DNA of 64,000 bases from Apus apus (taxonomy: Eukaryota > Chordata > Aves > Apodiformes > Apodidae), in the NCBI RefSeq assembly GCF_020740795.1, contig NC_067304.1, positions 4,454,056 to 4,518,055 of the forward strand, read 5' to 3'. A model generated the notes under the pieces. That model was not told the DNA's origin. It did no database searches and saw nothing but the letters and a program-made list of their open reading frames with translations. This document shows, one piece after another, positions 13,126-22,799 of this stretch (position 1 is its first letter; the number at the start of each line of letters is the position of its first letter). A program made the position numbers and the translations under genes.

Positions 13126-14584
13126 CATGCTGGCAGGTGAGCCATATCGGGGGGAGCAGCTCTTCACCCCTCAGCACCGGCTCAGGGATCTCTATTTTAC
13201 CAGGAAAGAGGATATGGAAGGAAAGCAGAAAGCTGGGCACTGCCCCCCACAGATCATGGCAGGAACAGGATCCCAGGAGATGCTGTTACAGGCTAAATTT
13301 ACACCATTTACCTTCACCTTTAATTTTTGCCTCTGGTCAGACTGAAGAAAACCCCATGGCACAGCATGCTAGAATTCCACAGGAAGTTCTGTCCCATGGA
13401 TTTCATTCTTTCACAAAATATTTCGACCTCAGCAAGATTAATCATGGAATCACTGCCATTCCAGCTTACAAATAGCTTTAGCATTGCACATCTTCAGGGA
13501 GCACATTGCTGGGGATAAACCCTTCCAGACAGGAGGTTATTTTTTGCCCAGCTGTTTTACCTTAATTAAAATTGTATCAGTGAAGGCAGAGCAGGGCAAT
13601 AAAGACTCCCTTTCTTTGGTGCTATTTTTCAACACAAAAGGAAGCTTCGTGGCAGCAGAAGCTCAAAGCATCATTCCTGTCTGCTATTATAAAGCAATGA
13701 AGTTCAAAAGAAAAGCCAGTCAAGACAAAAGCCATTTAATGGAAAGAGATCAAGACTGCAGGAACTCAGGTGTACACACAACCCATCATCTTCTGAGCAG
13801 GTTAAAGCAGTTAATGACCACTTAGGAGCTTTATCCATCCTGCAGGTTAGACTTTGCCTTTACTGTTCCTTCCAAAAGTAAAATAGTTTCAAATAACAAA
13901 GTGCATGGCTGCTTCAAAGCTAGAGCTGCTTCTACCATGAACAATTATGCATGGAATATTGTGTGCTGTATTTAATTCTAACAAGTACCTGATTCAGCTG
14001 TTTCTGGGGCTTCTTAGCAAAAAGGCACCACTTGATGGAGTGTCCCAGGAGACAGGCACTGTCACCCAGGGGTGCTTAAAAGCTCTGCTTCACTTGCTGG
14101 TGGTTCAGTTTTGCTTATCCCCTCCAAGTCTCCAGCCCGAGATCCCTCAGAGTCCGTACAGCACAAGCACCTGAAAGCAAAGACATTCCTAAAACATTCC
14201 TTACATTGACGAGAGGCTCGAGCTGCTGCCATCCCTCAGGGTCACTCCTCACCAACCCACACCCTGCTCCAACACCCCTGGGACCACACACCCCTGCTCG
14301 AGCACTTCGGGGTCCCACCAGGGTGGGGCTGCTATGCTGAAAAGCTCGGGCATCCCCCCAGCCTTCCCCAAGCCCCCCTCCTTCCCTCCCCCGCCCTCCA
14401 GGAGCACCCGCTGAGTTCCCAGCGGGTGGGTTCAGTTCCACTAATTATGGACACGGCCCTGCCCGGCCCCCGAGGAGCTACATGCACCGGGCGCCTCACG
14501 CCCCTCCAGAGCAAGAATTAGAGCCGAGGAGGAAACCCACGAGCTCTGCCCTCACCCCAGGCTGCAGCTCCAGCCCCTCCGCCT
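13126..14584. other. No gene seen: transition into the CpG island
   Basis: AT-rich up to about 14.15 kb, then increasingly GC-rich. Frames on both strands are short and unlike any protein I know. This is the downstream flank of the tRNA gene. Confidence 0.55.
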
Positions 14585-14589
14585 AAAAA
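14585..14589 (-). terminator. Pol III terminator of tRNA-Trp (TTTTT on minus)
   Basis: A run of five T on the minus strand begins 19 nt after the last tRNA base. RNA polymerase III stops at runs of four or more T, so the primary transcript would carry a trailer of about 20 nt that is removed by RNase Z. Confidence 0.8.
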
Positions 14590-14608
14590 GCAACCCCGCA
14601 GGGCACCG

Positions 14609-14680
14609 TGACCCCGACGTGATTCGAACACGCAGCCTTCTGATCTGGAGTCAGACGCGCTACCGTTGCGCCACGAGGTC
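14609..14680 (-). tRNA. tRNA-Trp (anticodon CCA)
   Basis: A 72-nt nuclear tRNA gene. The acceptor stem GACCTCG pairs with CGGGGTC (one G.U pair), followed by discriminator A. The D stem is GCGC/GCGC. The anticodon stem TCTGA/TCAGA holds the loop CTCCAGA, giving anticodon CCA for tryptophan (plus-strand 14646-14648). The T arm is GCGTG-TTCGAAT-CACGT. Box A (TGGCGCAACGG) and box B (GTTCGAATCAC) are intact, there is no intron, CCA is not encoded, and a T5 terminator follows. It matches the vertebrate tRNA-Trp family as I remember it, with small differences in the variable loop and T loop. It lies at the edge of a CpG island, a usual setting for an active tRNA gene. It should be functional. Confidence 0.98.
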
Positions 14681-14726
14681 TCGCTGCGAGCCTCCCCGGC
14701 CTGCCGGGAAGAGCGTGAGGCCGCCC

Positions 14727-14738
14727 CGCGCATGCGCG
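14727..14738. promoter_or_regulatory. Perfect NRF1 palindrome
   Basis: CGCGCATGCGCG is a perfect 12-bp palindrome matching the NRF1 consensus YGCGCAYGCGCR. It sits 47 bp upstream of the tRNA-Trp gene on the minus strand and inside the CpG island. NRF1 commonly marks CpG-island Pol II promoters. It may serve such a promoter or help keep the tRNA locus open. Confidence 0.6.
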
Positions 14739-14974
14739 TCCCCACAGGCCCCGCCGGGCCCGCCCCGCCCCAGCGGGGGGACCCCAACATGTCCCGGGAC
14801 GGGGGAACCCCCCAAACCTGCCCTGGGAAAGGCCCTGACGCGCCTCGGGGAGGGGGGAAAGGCCCCGCACAGGGCCCCGCACAGGCCGCGGGGCTCGCAG
14901 GCCGCCGCCGCCGCTGCCGCCTGAGCTTTCAAGGCTCCCGCCGCGGGCGGTACCACCGCGCGGGGAGGGGTGTC

Positions 14975-15060
14975 CCCGCCCCCCCCCGGCCCGGCCCCCC
15001 CGCGCCCCCCCGCGCCGGGGCGCAGCGTCCCCCCCCCCGCCCCCCCCAGCCCGTTGGTCC
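14975..15060. repeat. C-run-rich tract, G-quadruplex potential on the minus strand
   Basis: Many runs of four to ten C separated by one to four bases. The complementary strand satisfies the usual four-G-run rule for G-quadruplexes many times over. Such tracts are common in avian microchromosome promoters and are often missing from short-read assemblies. Confidence 0.7.
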
Positions 15061-15524
15061 GGCCCGGGCTGGAAGGGCCCCCGCGGGGGGAGCCCCGTGA
15101 CATGCGTTGAGTTGCGGCCGGTCTCTGGTGCAGCGCTGCCCCCGGGGGGTTACACCGCATGAGGGGGGGGTTGGTCCCTTCCACAGCTCGAGCTGATAGG
15201 ATTTGGGCTGCCCTTGTGGTTTTCTTTATAGCCGCCGGCTCCTCAGGGCTTTGGGAAGCCGCCCCTGCAGCCGCTGCGTTAAACACCGCTGGGTTTTCCC
15301 GCAGCTCCCGCTTTGCGCTGCGGGTGTGTAAATCAGTGAGTTTTGCAGCCCGACCCCGCAGCGGGCTGGGCGGGAAGAGAGCGGGGTTCGGGAACCCACC
15401 TCCCCCCGTGCCCATCTCCCCCCGCAGTCCCACCAAACCCCCCCTTCCCCTCCCGCGCCCAGCCCAGCCCCGAGCAGCCCGCACGGAATGACACCCAACG
15501 CCGGGGGCTGTCGCGTCAGGCTGG

Positions 15525-15530
15525 TTTATT
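15525..15530 (-). terminator. Poly(A) signal AATAAA overlapping a stop codon
   Basis: On the minus strand GAA-TAA-ACC contains AATAAA. A GT-rich stretch GTTGGGTGTC follows 25-40 nt downstream (plus 15487-15498), the usual place for the CstF element. Together these look like a usable polyadenylation site with almost no 3'UTR. Confidence 0.4.
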
Positions 15531-15627
15531 CCAGCAGCTGCTGCAGCTGCTGCTCGAACAGCCGGGCCGGGAAGGCGCTGACCCCGAGCGCAGACCCGGG
15601 GGGGCCAACCCACCGGCCCCGGCACAT
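15526..15627 (-). CDS. Candidate short coding frame or terminal exon, 33 codons
   Basis: The minus-strand frame starts at an ATG (15627) and ends ARLFEQQLQQLLE-stop. Third-position GC over the last 26 codons is about 24 of 26, while second positions are near half, a pattern expected of real coding sequence in a GC-rich bird region. The stop codon lies inside AATAAA at 15525-15530. Two readings are possible. It may be the last exon of a larger minus-strand gene; a weak acceptor ending in CAG lies before 15633. Or it may be a tiny gene of its own, because a TATA-like box is about 95 bp upstream. I recognise no protein family. The C-terminal part is a short amphipathic Leu/Gln helix. Confidence 0.3.
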   Translation of the reverse strand: MCRGRWVGPPGSALGVSAFPARLFEQQLQQLLE

Positions 15628-15713
15628 CCCGCTGCTCCCGGAGCGAGGTGAGCCAGCAGGAGAGACAGATCGATAGGCGGGTCTCGCCGTGCAAACCGCA
15701 GTCCTGATATGCA

Positions 15714-15727
15714 TCTATAATTTATAG
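15714..15727 (-). promoter_or_regulatory. TATA-like box in a CpG-island shore
   Basis: CTATAATTTATAG is an almost perfect palindrome, so TATAAAT can be read on the minus strand (15720-15726) and TATAAT on the plus. For minus-strand transcription a start near 15695 would be expected, roughly 70 bp before the ATG at 15627. An octamer-like ATATGCAT lies immediately beside it at 15707-15714. It is an AT island in GC-rich DNA, which makes it stand out. Confidence 0.3.
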
Positions 15728-15807
15728 TACAATCTTGTAAACCAGACGGGTTACAGCAGAAGCCGTCGGGCTCGGGGTGTTTACAGCTCCAGGATGCCCG
15801 GCCAGCG

Positions 15808-15918
15808 TTACAAAGAAACGTTCTCCAGCCGCTCCGCTCGGCAGGGGTTTGCGGATCCCTTCCCACGGAGCTCCCTGAGGAGACGGCGGCGGGTGGGATG
15901 CTCCTGCACCCCCAGGAG
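15808..15918 (-). CDS. Candidate coding exon, 36 codons, unknown
   Basis: After an AG at plus 15919-15920 (preceded on the minus strand by a weak pyrimidine-rich stretch) a minus-strand frame reads LLGVQEHPTRRRLLREL and continues to a TAA at 15808-15810. Third-position GC is about three quarters, higher than second-position GC, so it has a mild coding texture. No family is recognised, and no poly(A) signal follows directly. It could be chance in GC-rich DNA. Confidence 0.15.
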   Translation of the reverse strand, partial: LLGVQEHPTRRRLLRELRGKGSANPCRAERLENVSL

Positions 15919-16099
15919 CTGCCCCAGCGTTTGTACCCCCGAGGAGGGCAGGGAGCAGCTGGGGAAGTGCCCCCCGTGGGCTGGATCCTGCCACAGGGAA
16001 GGGAGAAGATCCCGGGAGGTGGTGGTGGGTGTTTTAAGAAAACCCTCCAGGAAAATGATGCTCAGCCCCGGCTCCCTTCCCTCCCGGCCAGCGTTGCTC

Positions 16100-16480
16100 A
16101 TTAGCATGTAGCCCAACAATTACTCAGACAAATGTGTTTTTCCATCTGACTTCAAAAAGCCTTTGGCTGTGAGTCTCACTGATATCCCAGGAATGACAGA
16201 TGCTGTTGTGGGGCTGATTTATGCTCTGAGTACCACCGTGCCCTTACCCACATTGATCTCCCTTCCAAGCACTGGTGATTTGTTTTACGAGGCCTTGTGA
16301 ATCAGCTCAGAAAAGGAGGAAGCTTGTCAGGTACCAAAACCCCTGATCTCCAAATGTCTATAAAATCCATATTCTAAAAATTCTTATAAATATTGTCTCT
16401 AGCATAAGAAAGGCAATAGGAAGTTAGCTGCTCTGTGCCTAGATACGTGTGCTTGTTTACAAATGCCACATTTATTTTCT
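16100..16480. promoter_or_regulatory. AT-rich block, candidate conserved non-coding element
   Basis: Starting sharply at the end of the GC-rich shore, the sequence becomes a complex, non-repetitive AT-rich stretch with words such as CAACAATTACTCAGAC and TTTACAAATGCCACA and no open frame. Sequence complexity without repeats or coding is what deeply conserved enhancers look like by eye. Conservation itself cannot be tested here. Confidence 0.3.
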
Positions 16481-16989
16481 CAGAGGTGCAGTGGGTAGAG
16501 GAGAGGACTCTTGCCTTGCTGGAGATGCTCATTTACCATCCACCAGCACACAAGGCTGACCTGGTCTTCTGTCTCTCCAAAGTAGAGAAAAGTAATTTAC
16601 TGGCATCATGAAAACAGACTAAAAATAGCTGGTTTCTATGGCTACTGGGGCTGGGAGACTCCTGAGGAACATGTCTGGGTAGGTCCCTTCGTGATGAAAT
16701 CCAGACAGTGGGATAAAAGAAAAGGACAGTAAAAAGAGGTTTAATGCTTTGATCCTTATTAGGGAGATGCTGCAAGGATGGTTCAGTGCCTCTCCCTCTG
16801 CTTGGTCATTCTAGGGATCGATAGAGCTTTATTAGAAGGGAATTAGGCAGATGGATTGGATTGAGCAAAATCCCAAATCAAACACTTCGAGTGAGCTGGG
16901 CTGTGTTGAGTCAGGGCTTCCTCAGTGTGTGCTGCCTCTGCCTGTGCTTTTGCCCAGGGATGGGGCTGAGACACATCCAGGAGAAACCT
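16481..16989. other. No gene seen
   Basis: Mixed-composition DNA without a frame, repeat or splice pattern that I can support. Confidence 0.5.
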
Positions 16990-17290
16990 GAGTGCTGGGG
17001 CTCAGTGCAAGCTCATCTCTGTCTAATTAATATTTTTGTAAACATCTCATCATACAAACTATCTGGCCTAAAGAGGTCAAATTTAGCCCGTATCTTTAAA
17101 TTTCTAATAAACTCCAGAGCAGTGATGAATCTCTCATGGTTTAATTCCACGGGTGTGTTACTCCCGTGGTCACCACAGGATACAAGGGGACTGTGCAAAA
17201 AAAACCAACAAAGTTACCTTCAAGAAATAACACTTGGTGTTTCACCAGCTTCCTATTTTTGGCCTAAAGATAAATCTGAAGGTCCCTGCC
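16990..17290. promoter_or_regulatory. Candidate regulatory element with TAATTA and a hairpin
   Basis: An AT-rich non-coding stretch with a TAATTA homeodomain core at 17024-17029. At 17147-17169 there is a perfect 7-bp inverted repeat, CCACGGG...CCCGTGG, around a 9-nt loop. The surroundings are GC-richer. I infer a cis-regulatory element; nothing coding is visible. Confidence 0.3.
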
Positions 17291-19261
17291 AAGGACAGCA
17301 CCGGAGCTGCAAGCCCTGGATTCGGGAGGCTGTGCTGATGTGCAAAAATAGGAACTAAACAAGGTCAGCATTTTCCCAAAACAACGTGAGCTTCCCTGTG
17401 CCCACCTGGAGCTGCCTGACACTGCCTGCACCTGGTCCCCAGAGCAACCTGCTGAAAAACGGGGTGTTTTGGGGCAGCCAGAAAGACTGGATGTTTTTTT
17501 GAACCAGTGGAAGGTGAGGAGGCAAGGGCTGGTGGGATGGAGCCCAACCAGGAACTGCAGCTTTTGTCAGGGGTGTTTGTGCCCTCACAGGGCAACACGG
17601 GAATGCTGAGCAGCTGGGAGAAAACCCTGCCTGTGAGAGGGAGAAAGGGTAGCTTTGAGCAGGTAAAAAAAGGTTTTTTTTCTCTTGGTTGGTACCTGGG
17701 ATGCAGAAATTGCCCAGCACACATCCAAAATCCAACAAGATGCTTCTGGGGCATTAAAGCAGGAGCTGCCTGTCCTGCTGCAGAGCATCTGCCTTGGGAA
17801 CACTGGGGTTATTCCCTCATCCTTTTTCACATCTCCACCAAAACCTTTAGGAATGTGTTACAAGACAAGAGTTCAAGCTGCAGTTTCTTAAAAATTTCTT
17901 TTCTTGCCTTGCCTCCTGCAGTTTGAGCACCTACCCTTCCAGCTCACTGCAGAAACATCTCGTCTTCTCCAACCAGCTGCCTCAGTAGGACCAGGAGCAT
18001 CTTGGCCACCAGCACCTCTGCCCATGGGGGCTGCACCCCACACCCCACACACATACAGGTTTTGGTCCCCAAGCCCTATATTGTAATGCAAATAAACATC
18101 TGTAGGCTCCCTTGCTCCCTAATAATCCAGTATTTTCGAAGGGGTTTCACTGCCTACCTTGGAAGTGAGCCTGAGCTGATGCTCTGGTTGTTTTGGTCAC
18201 TAAAACTGATTTTTCCCAAAGCTCCATCATGAACCCTCAGTACAGGCAGCTCCTTGTTTCAGATGTTGCTACTCTGTCCCCAGGGCTGGTGCACGGGCAC
18301 TGCTGGCTGCTGCCAGCTTCACCCCAGCCCTTTGGCACAGGAGGAAAAGCTTGGGGTGCACGGGAAGGGGTGAAGGAGGGCTGGAGGTGTGGGCTCTCTT
18401 CATAAACCCTGGGAACCCACAGAGCAGGTAAGGCTGGCGTCGTCATGAGGGGTCTGCAGAGAGCCCAGCTGCTGCTGAGCCATCTTGGGGAGGACATGCT
18501 GCAAAGGCAGTGTCTGCTGCTGGAGACATCCTGAACAAAAAGCAAACTCCCGGTTTATAAAAGTGCTGGGGGGTTGTGCAAACGTGGGGGAGAGAGAAAG
18601 CAAGACAGGGTGTGAGAGGGTTTGCAGTGTGGCAGGAGCTGCCAGGCGCAGCCTTCAGGGGCTCAGGAGCAGACGCTGCCCTATTAAAATGCTGCCACTG
18701 GAAAGAGGGGGGAAAAAAAACAACAAACCTGTTTGGTTTTGCCCACAGCAGCTGTGTCAGTGAAGCTGCCTGGGCAGCTCAGAGGAGCACGAGAGGCTCA
18801 GCTCCGGGCAGGTTTGCTCCAGAAAAGCATCAGGCTGGAGTCTGGTGGGAAACAATGTGCGGATGAAAGGACCTTCAGCCATAAATCTAGAGGTCAAGTC
18901 ATTATGATGGGGGAATCAAACAGCACCACAAGCCATTTATGAACACAATAGAGGTCAATCCAGGAGCAAACCATTTTGCTCGGAGCCATGGTGGAAAACA
19001 TATTGTTGCTTTGAGAGCTACATCCATCCAGGGAGCTGGGAAGTTCACTTTAAAAACAGTTGAAGCTCAAGTGCTTTAACGTTTGTGCTGAGCTTGGTTC
19101 GTTCATTGTCTTCTCCAATGCACATACAGTGGGTGTGGGTGAGTCTGCCCCTCTGGGTTCTACCTGCTGCACCATTAGACACCTGACTTGGGAACCTCCA
19201 GCTGGAGATGGGAATATTTGAGACAGAGAGAAAACCTGACCAGGCACAGAGGTGCTGCACA
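17291..19261. other. No gene seen
   Basis: GC-moderate DNA with many short frames on both strands, none with a domain or a good exon boundary pair. No transposon recognised. Confidence 0.5.
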
Positions 19262-19420
19262 CCCCCAGGGTGCAGCCAGGTGCATGTGTGTGCAGAGCGT
19301 GTGCACCGTGTGTGCACGGCATGTGTGCAGCATCTGCACAGCCTGGGCAGTGTGTGTGCAGCCTGGGCAGTGTGTGTGCAGTGCGTGCACAGCACTGCAC
19401 AGTGCAAGCAGAGCATGAGC
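19262..19420. repeat. TGTGCA-rich low-complexity repeat with a 20-bp tandem duplication
   Basis: Degenerate TG/CA-rich sequence based on GTGTGCA words. Inside it the 20-bp unit GCCTGGGCAGTGTGTGTGCA occurs twice in perfect tandem at 19341-19380. Its reading frames are rich in Cys/Val/His and should not be taken as coding. Confidence 0.8.
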
Positions 19421-22162
19421 ACGGCCTGTGTCCAGCAGAGCTCCCAGTTCATCCCAGTCCAGCCTGGGGGACGCCCACCACCACCAGGAGCCCCCGGAGC
19501 CCCATCCCATCACGCACCAGCCTGGTCTCCCGGGCTGCTCCATGCAATGCTGAACCTCCCAGCTAGACACCAAATCTCAGGCTGGCCATTAGCACCACAT
19601 CTTTAGCTGCCAAACCATGATGGAGCCTGGAATCCAAGAGGCTGAGCAGTAAAGGTTACACAGTAAAGGACTGGGCCAAGCTCCCTCAACCCCACAGTGA
19701 TAATTCACTGTACAGCCTGAGCAAACCTGCCCATGATTTTCTCCAGACCTCTGCTTTTGATGCTCTCCCCCAGAACAGCTCCAGCTCTCCACACTGCACT
19801 CACAAGGGTGATCCCTGCTCGGATTGTCGTTGGGAGGGACCCAGCTTGTGTCCCTCCAGGAGCGAGGGAGGAGTGAGGGACCCTCAACCAAGCCAAAATA
19901 TGTGGGCATCAGCATCAACCTCACCCTCTGTGCCTTGGCCCAGCAGCTCCGCATGCGCTGCCTGAGGCAGAGGTTGATGCAGCCCTGGAGGAGACATCAG
20001 CCCCAGCACTAACCCCAGGGTTTGCCACCAATCCCTGCAGGCCAGGCTGGAACCTGCTGAGCTTCATGGTGACAAATGACAGCGAAGCTGGACTGGTGTC
20101 CTGGCTGGCCCCTTTACAGGGCATCCGTGTGCCACCGTGGGTGCCATTCCGTGCCAAAACCTGGAGCACAGCTGGGAACTGCCTGGCTGGGAACACTGCC
20201 CTGGGGCTGGATCCCACAGCTCACATTGCTTGGGCTTAAAGAGAGGAAAAAGTAAAGTGCTCTGAGCCTTCTGACCCAGGGTCTGACACATGGGGACCAC
20301 CTGCAGTCCGTGTCCCCAAGCCCAGTCCTGGCTGGCTGCCACCTCCAATCCAGCTCCGAGCTGCTTCCCACTGCAGCCCAGACAACGGGCACCCAGCAGA
20401 GGGGATCTGAAGCTCCTCAGCAGCACCTCCTGCTATTGGTGCTCCTGACTAGGCTCAGGTTTTTGTGCTGAATCCTTTGGATAAGAAAATAAAGTAACAG
20501 TCGTGTTGGTTCTGGCTGTTGGCTGAGCCAACAAGTCTCCTCCAGAGGGAAGGGGAGCTGCCAGGGGCACGTACAGCTCTGTTTGCCCAGTGCAAATCTG
20601 GTCTGGGAGCACTGGGCAAACCCTGGAAAGGTTGAGCCACTTGATTATGGGGGGATGATGTCTTGCAAACAGGAGCATTGGGGCCATTGGAGCTGCTGGT
20701 GCCTGAAATGAGATCTGGAACGTCAGGTACATTCAGGGATGGGGGAACCAGGCACTGAGTCCTCCATGGCGATCCTCAAACTCCCCAGGGGACCCCAGCT
20801 CACTGACACTTGCTGGCTCTCCAGAGCCTGGGGCTGTTTGGAAGACAGCTGAGTGGGAATCTCTCTGAGCTCCCCCCCAGGAAGGCACAGCACACAGGGA
20901 GCTCCCAGATGGCTTCACCAGAAGGTGGGAAGGACACATAGGTGGGAAGGGGAACTTGGGGACAGCCACACAGCACAAGGAAGATGCTTGACCACTGTGG
21001 GAGGAGACAGTGGCAGGAGCAGGACTAACCCTGGGGGTTAAACTCACAGGGTCTCCATACAGAGAAGGGAGGAACAGGATGGAAGAATTTTAGGATTTCA
21101 CCTCCAAAGGACACGTTTGTGCTAGAAATGCCCCTGCAGTGAATCTCAGGTGCCTGGAGCTCAGGGGTTTCATCCCCTTTTCCCAACAAGAACAACCTTC
21201 CACTTATCCTCATGGCTCACACCGAGCTGTGCCCCCCTCCATGGTGTGGGAGCTCCCAGTCCACACCAGTCACACAGGGAGAAGTGTCCAAGCAGGGTCA
21301 GTGAGTTTGGAGCCTCCAAAACACCCCACTGTGCTGCACCCAAAGGACCAGGCAGGGCAGGGGCATGGAGGATGGCTTCTTGGAGTCATAGACATTTGCT
21401 TGAGACAGACTTCAAAAAAGAAAACCAACCCCCAAACCAGTTTCTTTTTACATTCAGCCGATTCTGCAGCAGCAGGACAACTTACCAGCCAGGGGCCAGC
21501 CTCTCCAGCATTGTGACTCCAGGAAGGACAAGGTCTGGCCCCGGCTTTTGAAAACCCCTCCAGGGTCTGTCTGTTGAGATGTGCTGGAGCAAGGGCAGGT
21601 CGGCTTGCTCAGGAGGGAAATCTCTAACCCATGGGGACGCAGGGTCTCTCTGGCACCAGCTGCCAAGGCCTCAGCACCCAGCCAGGCTGGAGCTCTGGGC
21701 AGAACTGCTGCAGCACCTGGATAATGTCCACAGCATCTGCTTCTGCCTCTCAGGAAGGTCATTCCTGTGCTTCAGCTCTCCCCCGGCCAGGCAAGTCTCT
21801 GGGGGGGAAACAGGGGAGACAAAATGAGAGAAGCTGCAGGACAAGTGTGTCAGGGCAGATGAACCAGCTGCCTCCACGGTCTTCCCAGCCTGCTGCTGCT
21901 AGTGAGGAGTAAAACCATTGCTCAGGCCCGGGCTCCCCTTCCCCTACCAAGCACCATCCCTGGCACATCGACTCAGCCAAACATCCTCCCAGCCCCCCAA
22001 GACACCCCAAGGCAGTGCAAGCAGTGGGTGATGCCCAGGGGGAGCTGGTCCTTGGAGAGGCAGGGAAAGAGGCAGCAAACGTCCCCCCCGCAGCCCCGCC
22101 GTACCGAGAGGAGGGGCCGGGGTCCGGGGGCAGGCTCTGCGGGGCACACAAAGGGCTGCTCC
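19421..22162. other. No gene seen
   Basis: GC-rich without CpG clustering. Frames up to about 210 codons occur on the minus strand (21759-22391) but shift between low-complexity Pro/Ser/Gly stretches. An NRF1-like GCATGCGC lies at 19953-19960. It contains no recognisable transposon. Confidence 0.45.
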
Positions 22163-22267
22163 TCACACCGCTGTCTCCTGCTCCGCGCTGGACTCTTCTT
22201 TCTTCCTCTTCATCTTGCAGAAGCCATGGAGCCCGCAGAAGCAAGCAAAGGTGAACTGGGGCATCAC
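22163..22267 (-). CDS. Candidate terminal coding exon (or 33-aa micropeptide) ending in a PDZ ligand
   Basis: On the minus strand an acceptor (CCCGCACCTCTCCTGCTCCAG) is followed by 34 codons and TGA. The peptide contains FACFCGLHGFCKMKRKK, then an acidic/Ser stretch and the C-terminus QETAV. Third-position GC is 28 of 34 while second-position GC is about 40 percent, which is a strong coding signature on this strand and frame. A short hydrophobic/Cys stretch before a KMKRKK basic cluster suggests the end of a membrane-associated protein. T-A-V at the end fits a class I PDZ-binding motif. An ATG at 22264 with a purine at -3 also allows a 33-residue micropeptide. I do not recognise the family, and no upstream exon or nearby poly(A) signal was found. 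The plus strand also offers an exon-like reading here, so the call is tentative. Confidence 0.35.
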   Translation of the reverse strand: MMPQFTFACFCGLHGFCKMKRKKEESSAEQETAV

Positions 22268-22714
22268 CTGGAGCAGGAGAGGTGCGGGAACACCCCAGGA
22301 GACCTGGATGGGGACAGGGAGAGGAGTCAGGGCAGCTCCGGGGGGGGTGCACGGGCAGGATGGAGCGTGTAGGACAGATCCCCAAAACCACAGGACTGGA
22401 ACATCACCCTGCACTGCCCGCATCTCCCTTCCCCCTCCTTCCCCGCATCCAAAGCCCCCAGCCACGCACTCCCAAATTCCCTACCCAGTCAAAGACGAGG
22501 AGATTAAAACTCCTCCCCCCAGCCCCTCTCCTCAAAAGCAGGGAACAATGGGGACAGCCGTGGGGACAGCTGGCAGCTCCTGATGTGCACGGGAGGTGCC
22601 CCGGGCGCGGGGCAGCACAGCCCGGAGCCCCGGCCCGCACCCTTTGTGGCCGTTTTCAACAGACAAAATAATGCCCCAAAGCACAGCCCGGGTTACAGCC
22701 CAACAGCTGCAACA

Positions 22715-22731
22715 TGTAATTATGCAAATGA
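22715..22731 (+). promoter_or_regulatory. Composite homeodomain-octamer site
   Basis: TGTAATTATGCAAATGA joins a TAATTA core to a perfect octamer ATGCAAAT (22722-22729), overlapping by one base. Octamers are bound by POU factors (Oct1, Oct4, Brn), often with a SOX or homeodomain partner. The 13-mer ATTATGCAAATGA recurs on the other strand at 40399-40411. AATAAA words follow at 22787 and 22791 but no transcript is evident. Confidence 0.45.
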
Positions 22732-22799
22732 AACGCTGGGGTTTGCTGTTTTGGTTTTGTGTTGTGATTTTTTAATATTTTTTTTTAATAAATAAAAAT

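Larger units (their letters stand above)
14680..15690. other. CpG island 1, upstream of tRNA-Trp
   Basis: About 1 kb that is very rich in G+C and CpG, with many GGGCGG-like and CCCCGCCC words. Because stops are scarce, several frames run for hundreds of codons, one of them straight through the tRNA gene, so open frames here are not evidence of coding. The island could hold a Pol II promoter for a neighbour on either strand. A plus-strand splice-donor-like GAG|GTGAGC occurs at 15645-15651. Confidence 0.75.

Noticed and set aside
14660-15694. 344-codon open frame on the minus strand in CpG island 1
   Set aside because: It reads through the tRNA-Trp gene in a stop-poor GC-rich island and consists of Ala/Gly/Pro/Arg low complexity. 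Composition explains it.
19175-19606. Cys/His/Val-rich frames on both strands
   Set aside because: They are translations of the TGTGCA low-complexity repeat.
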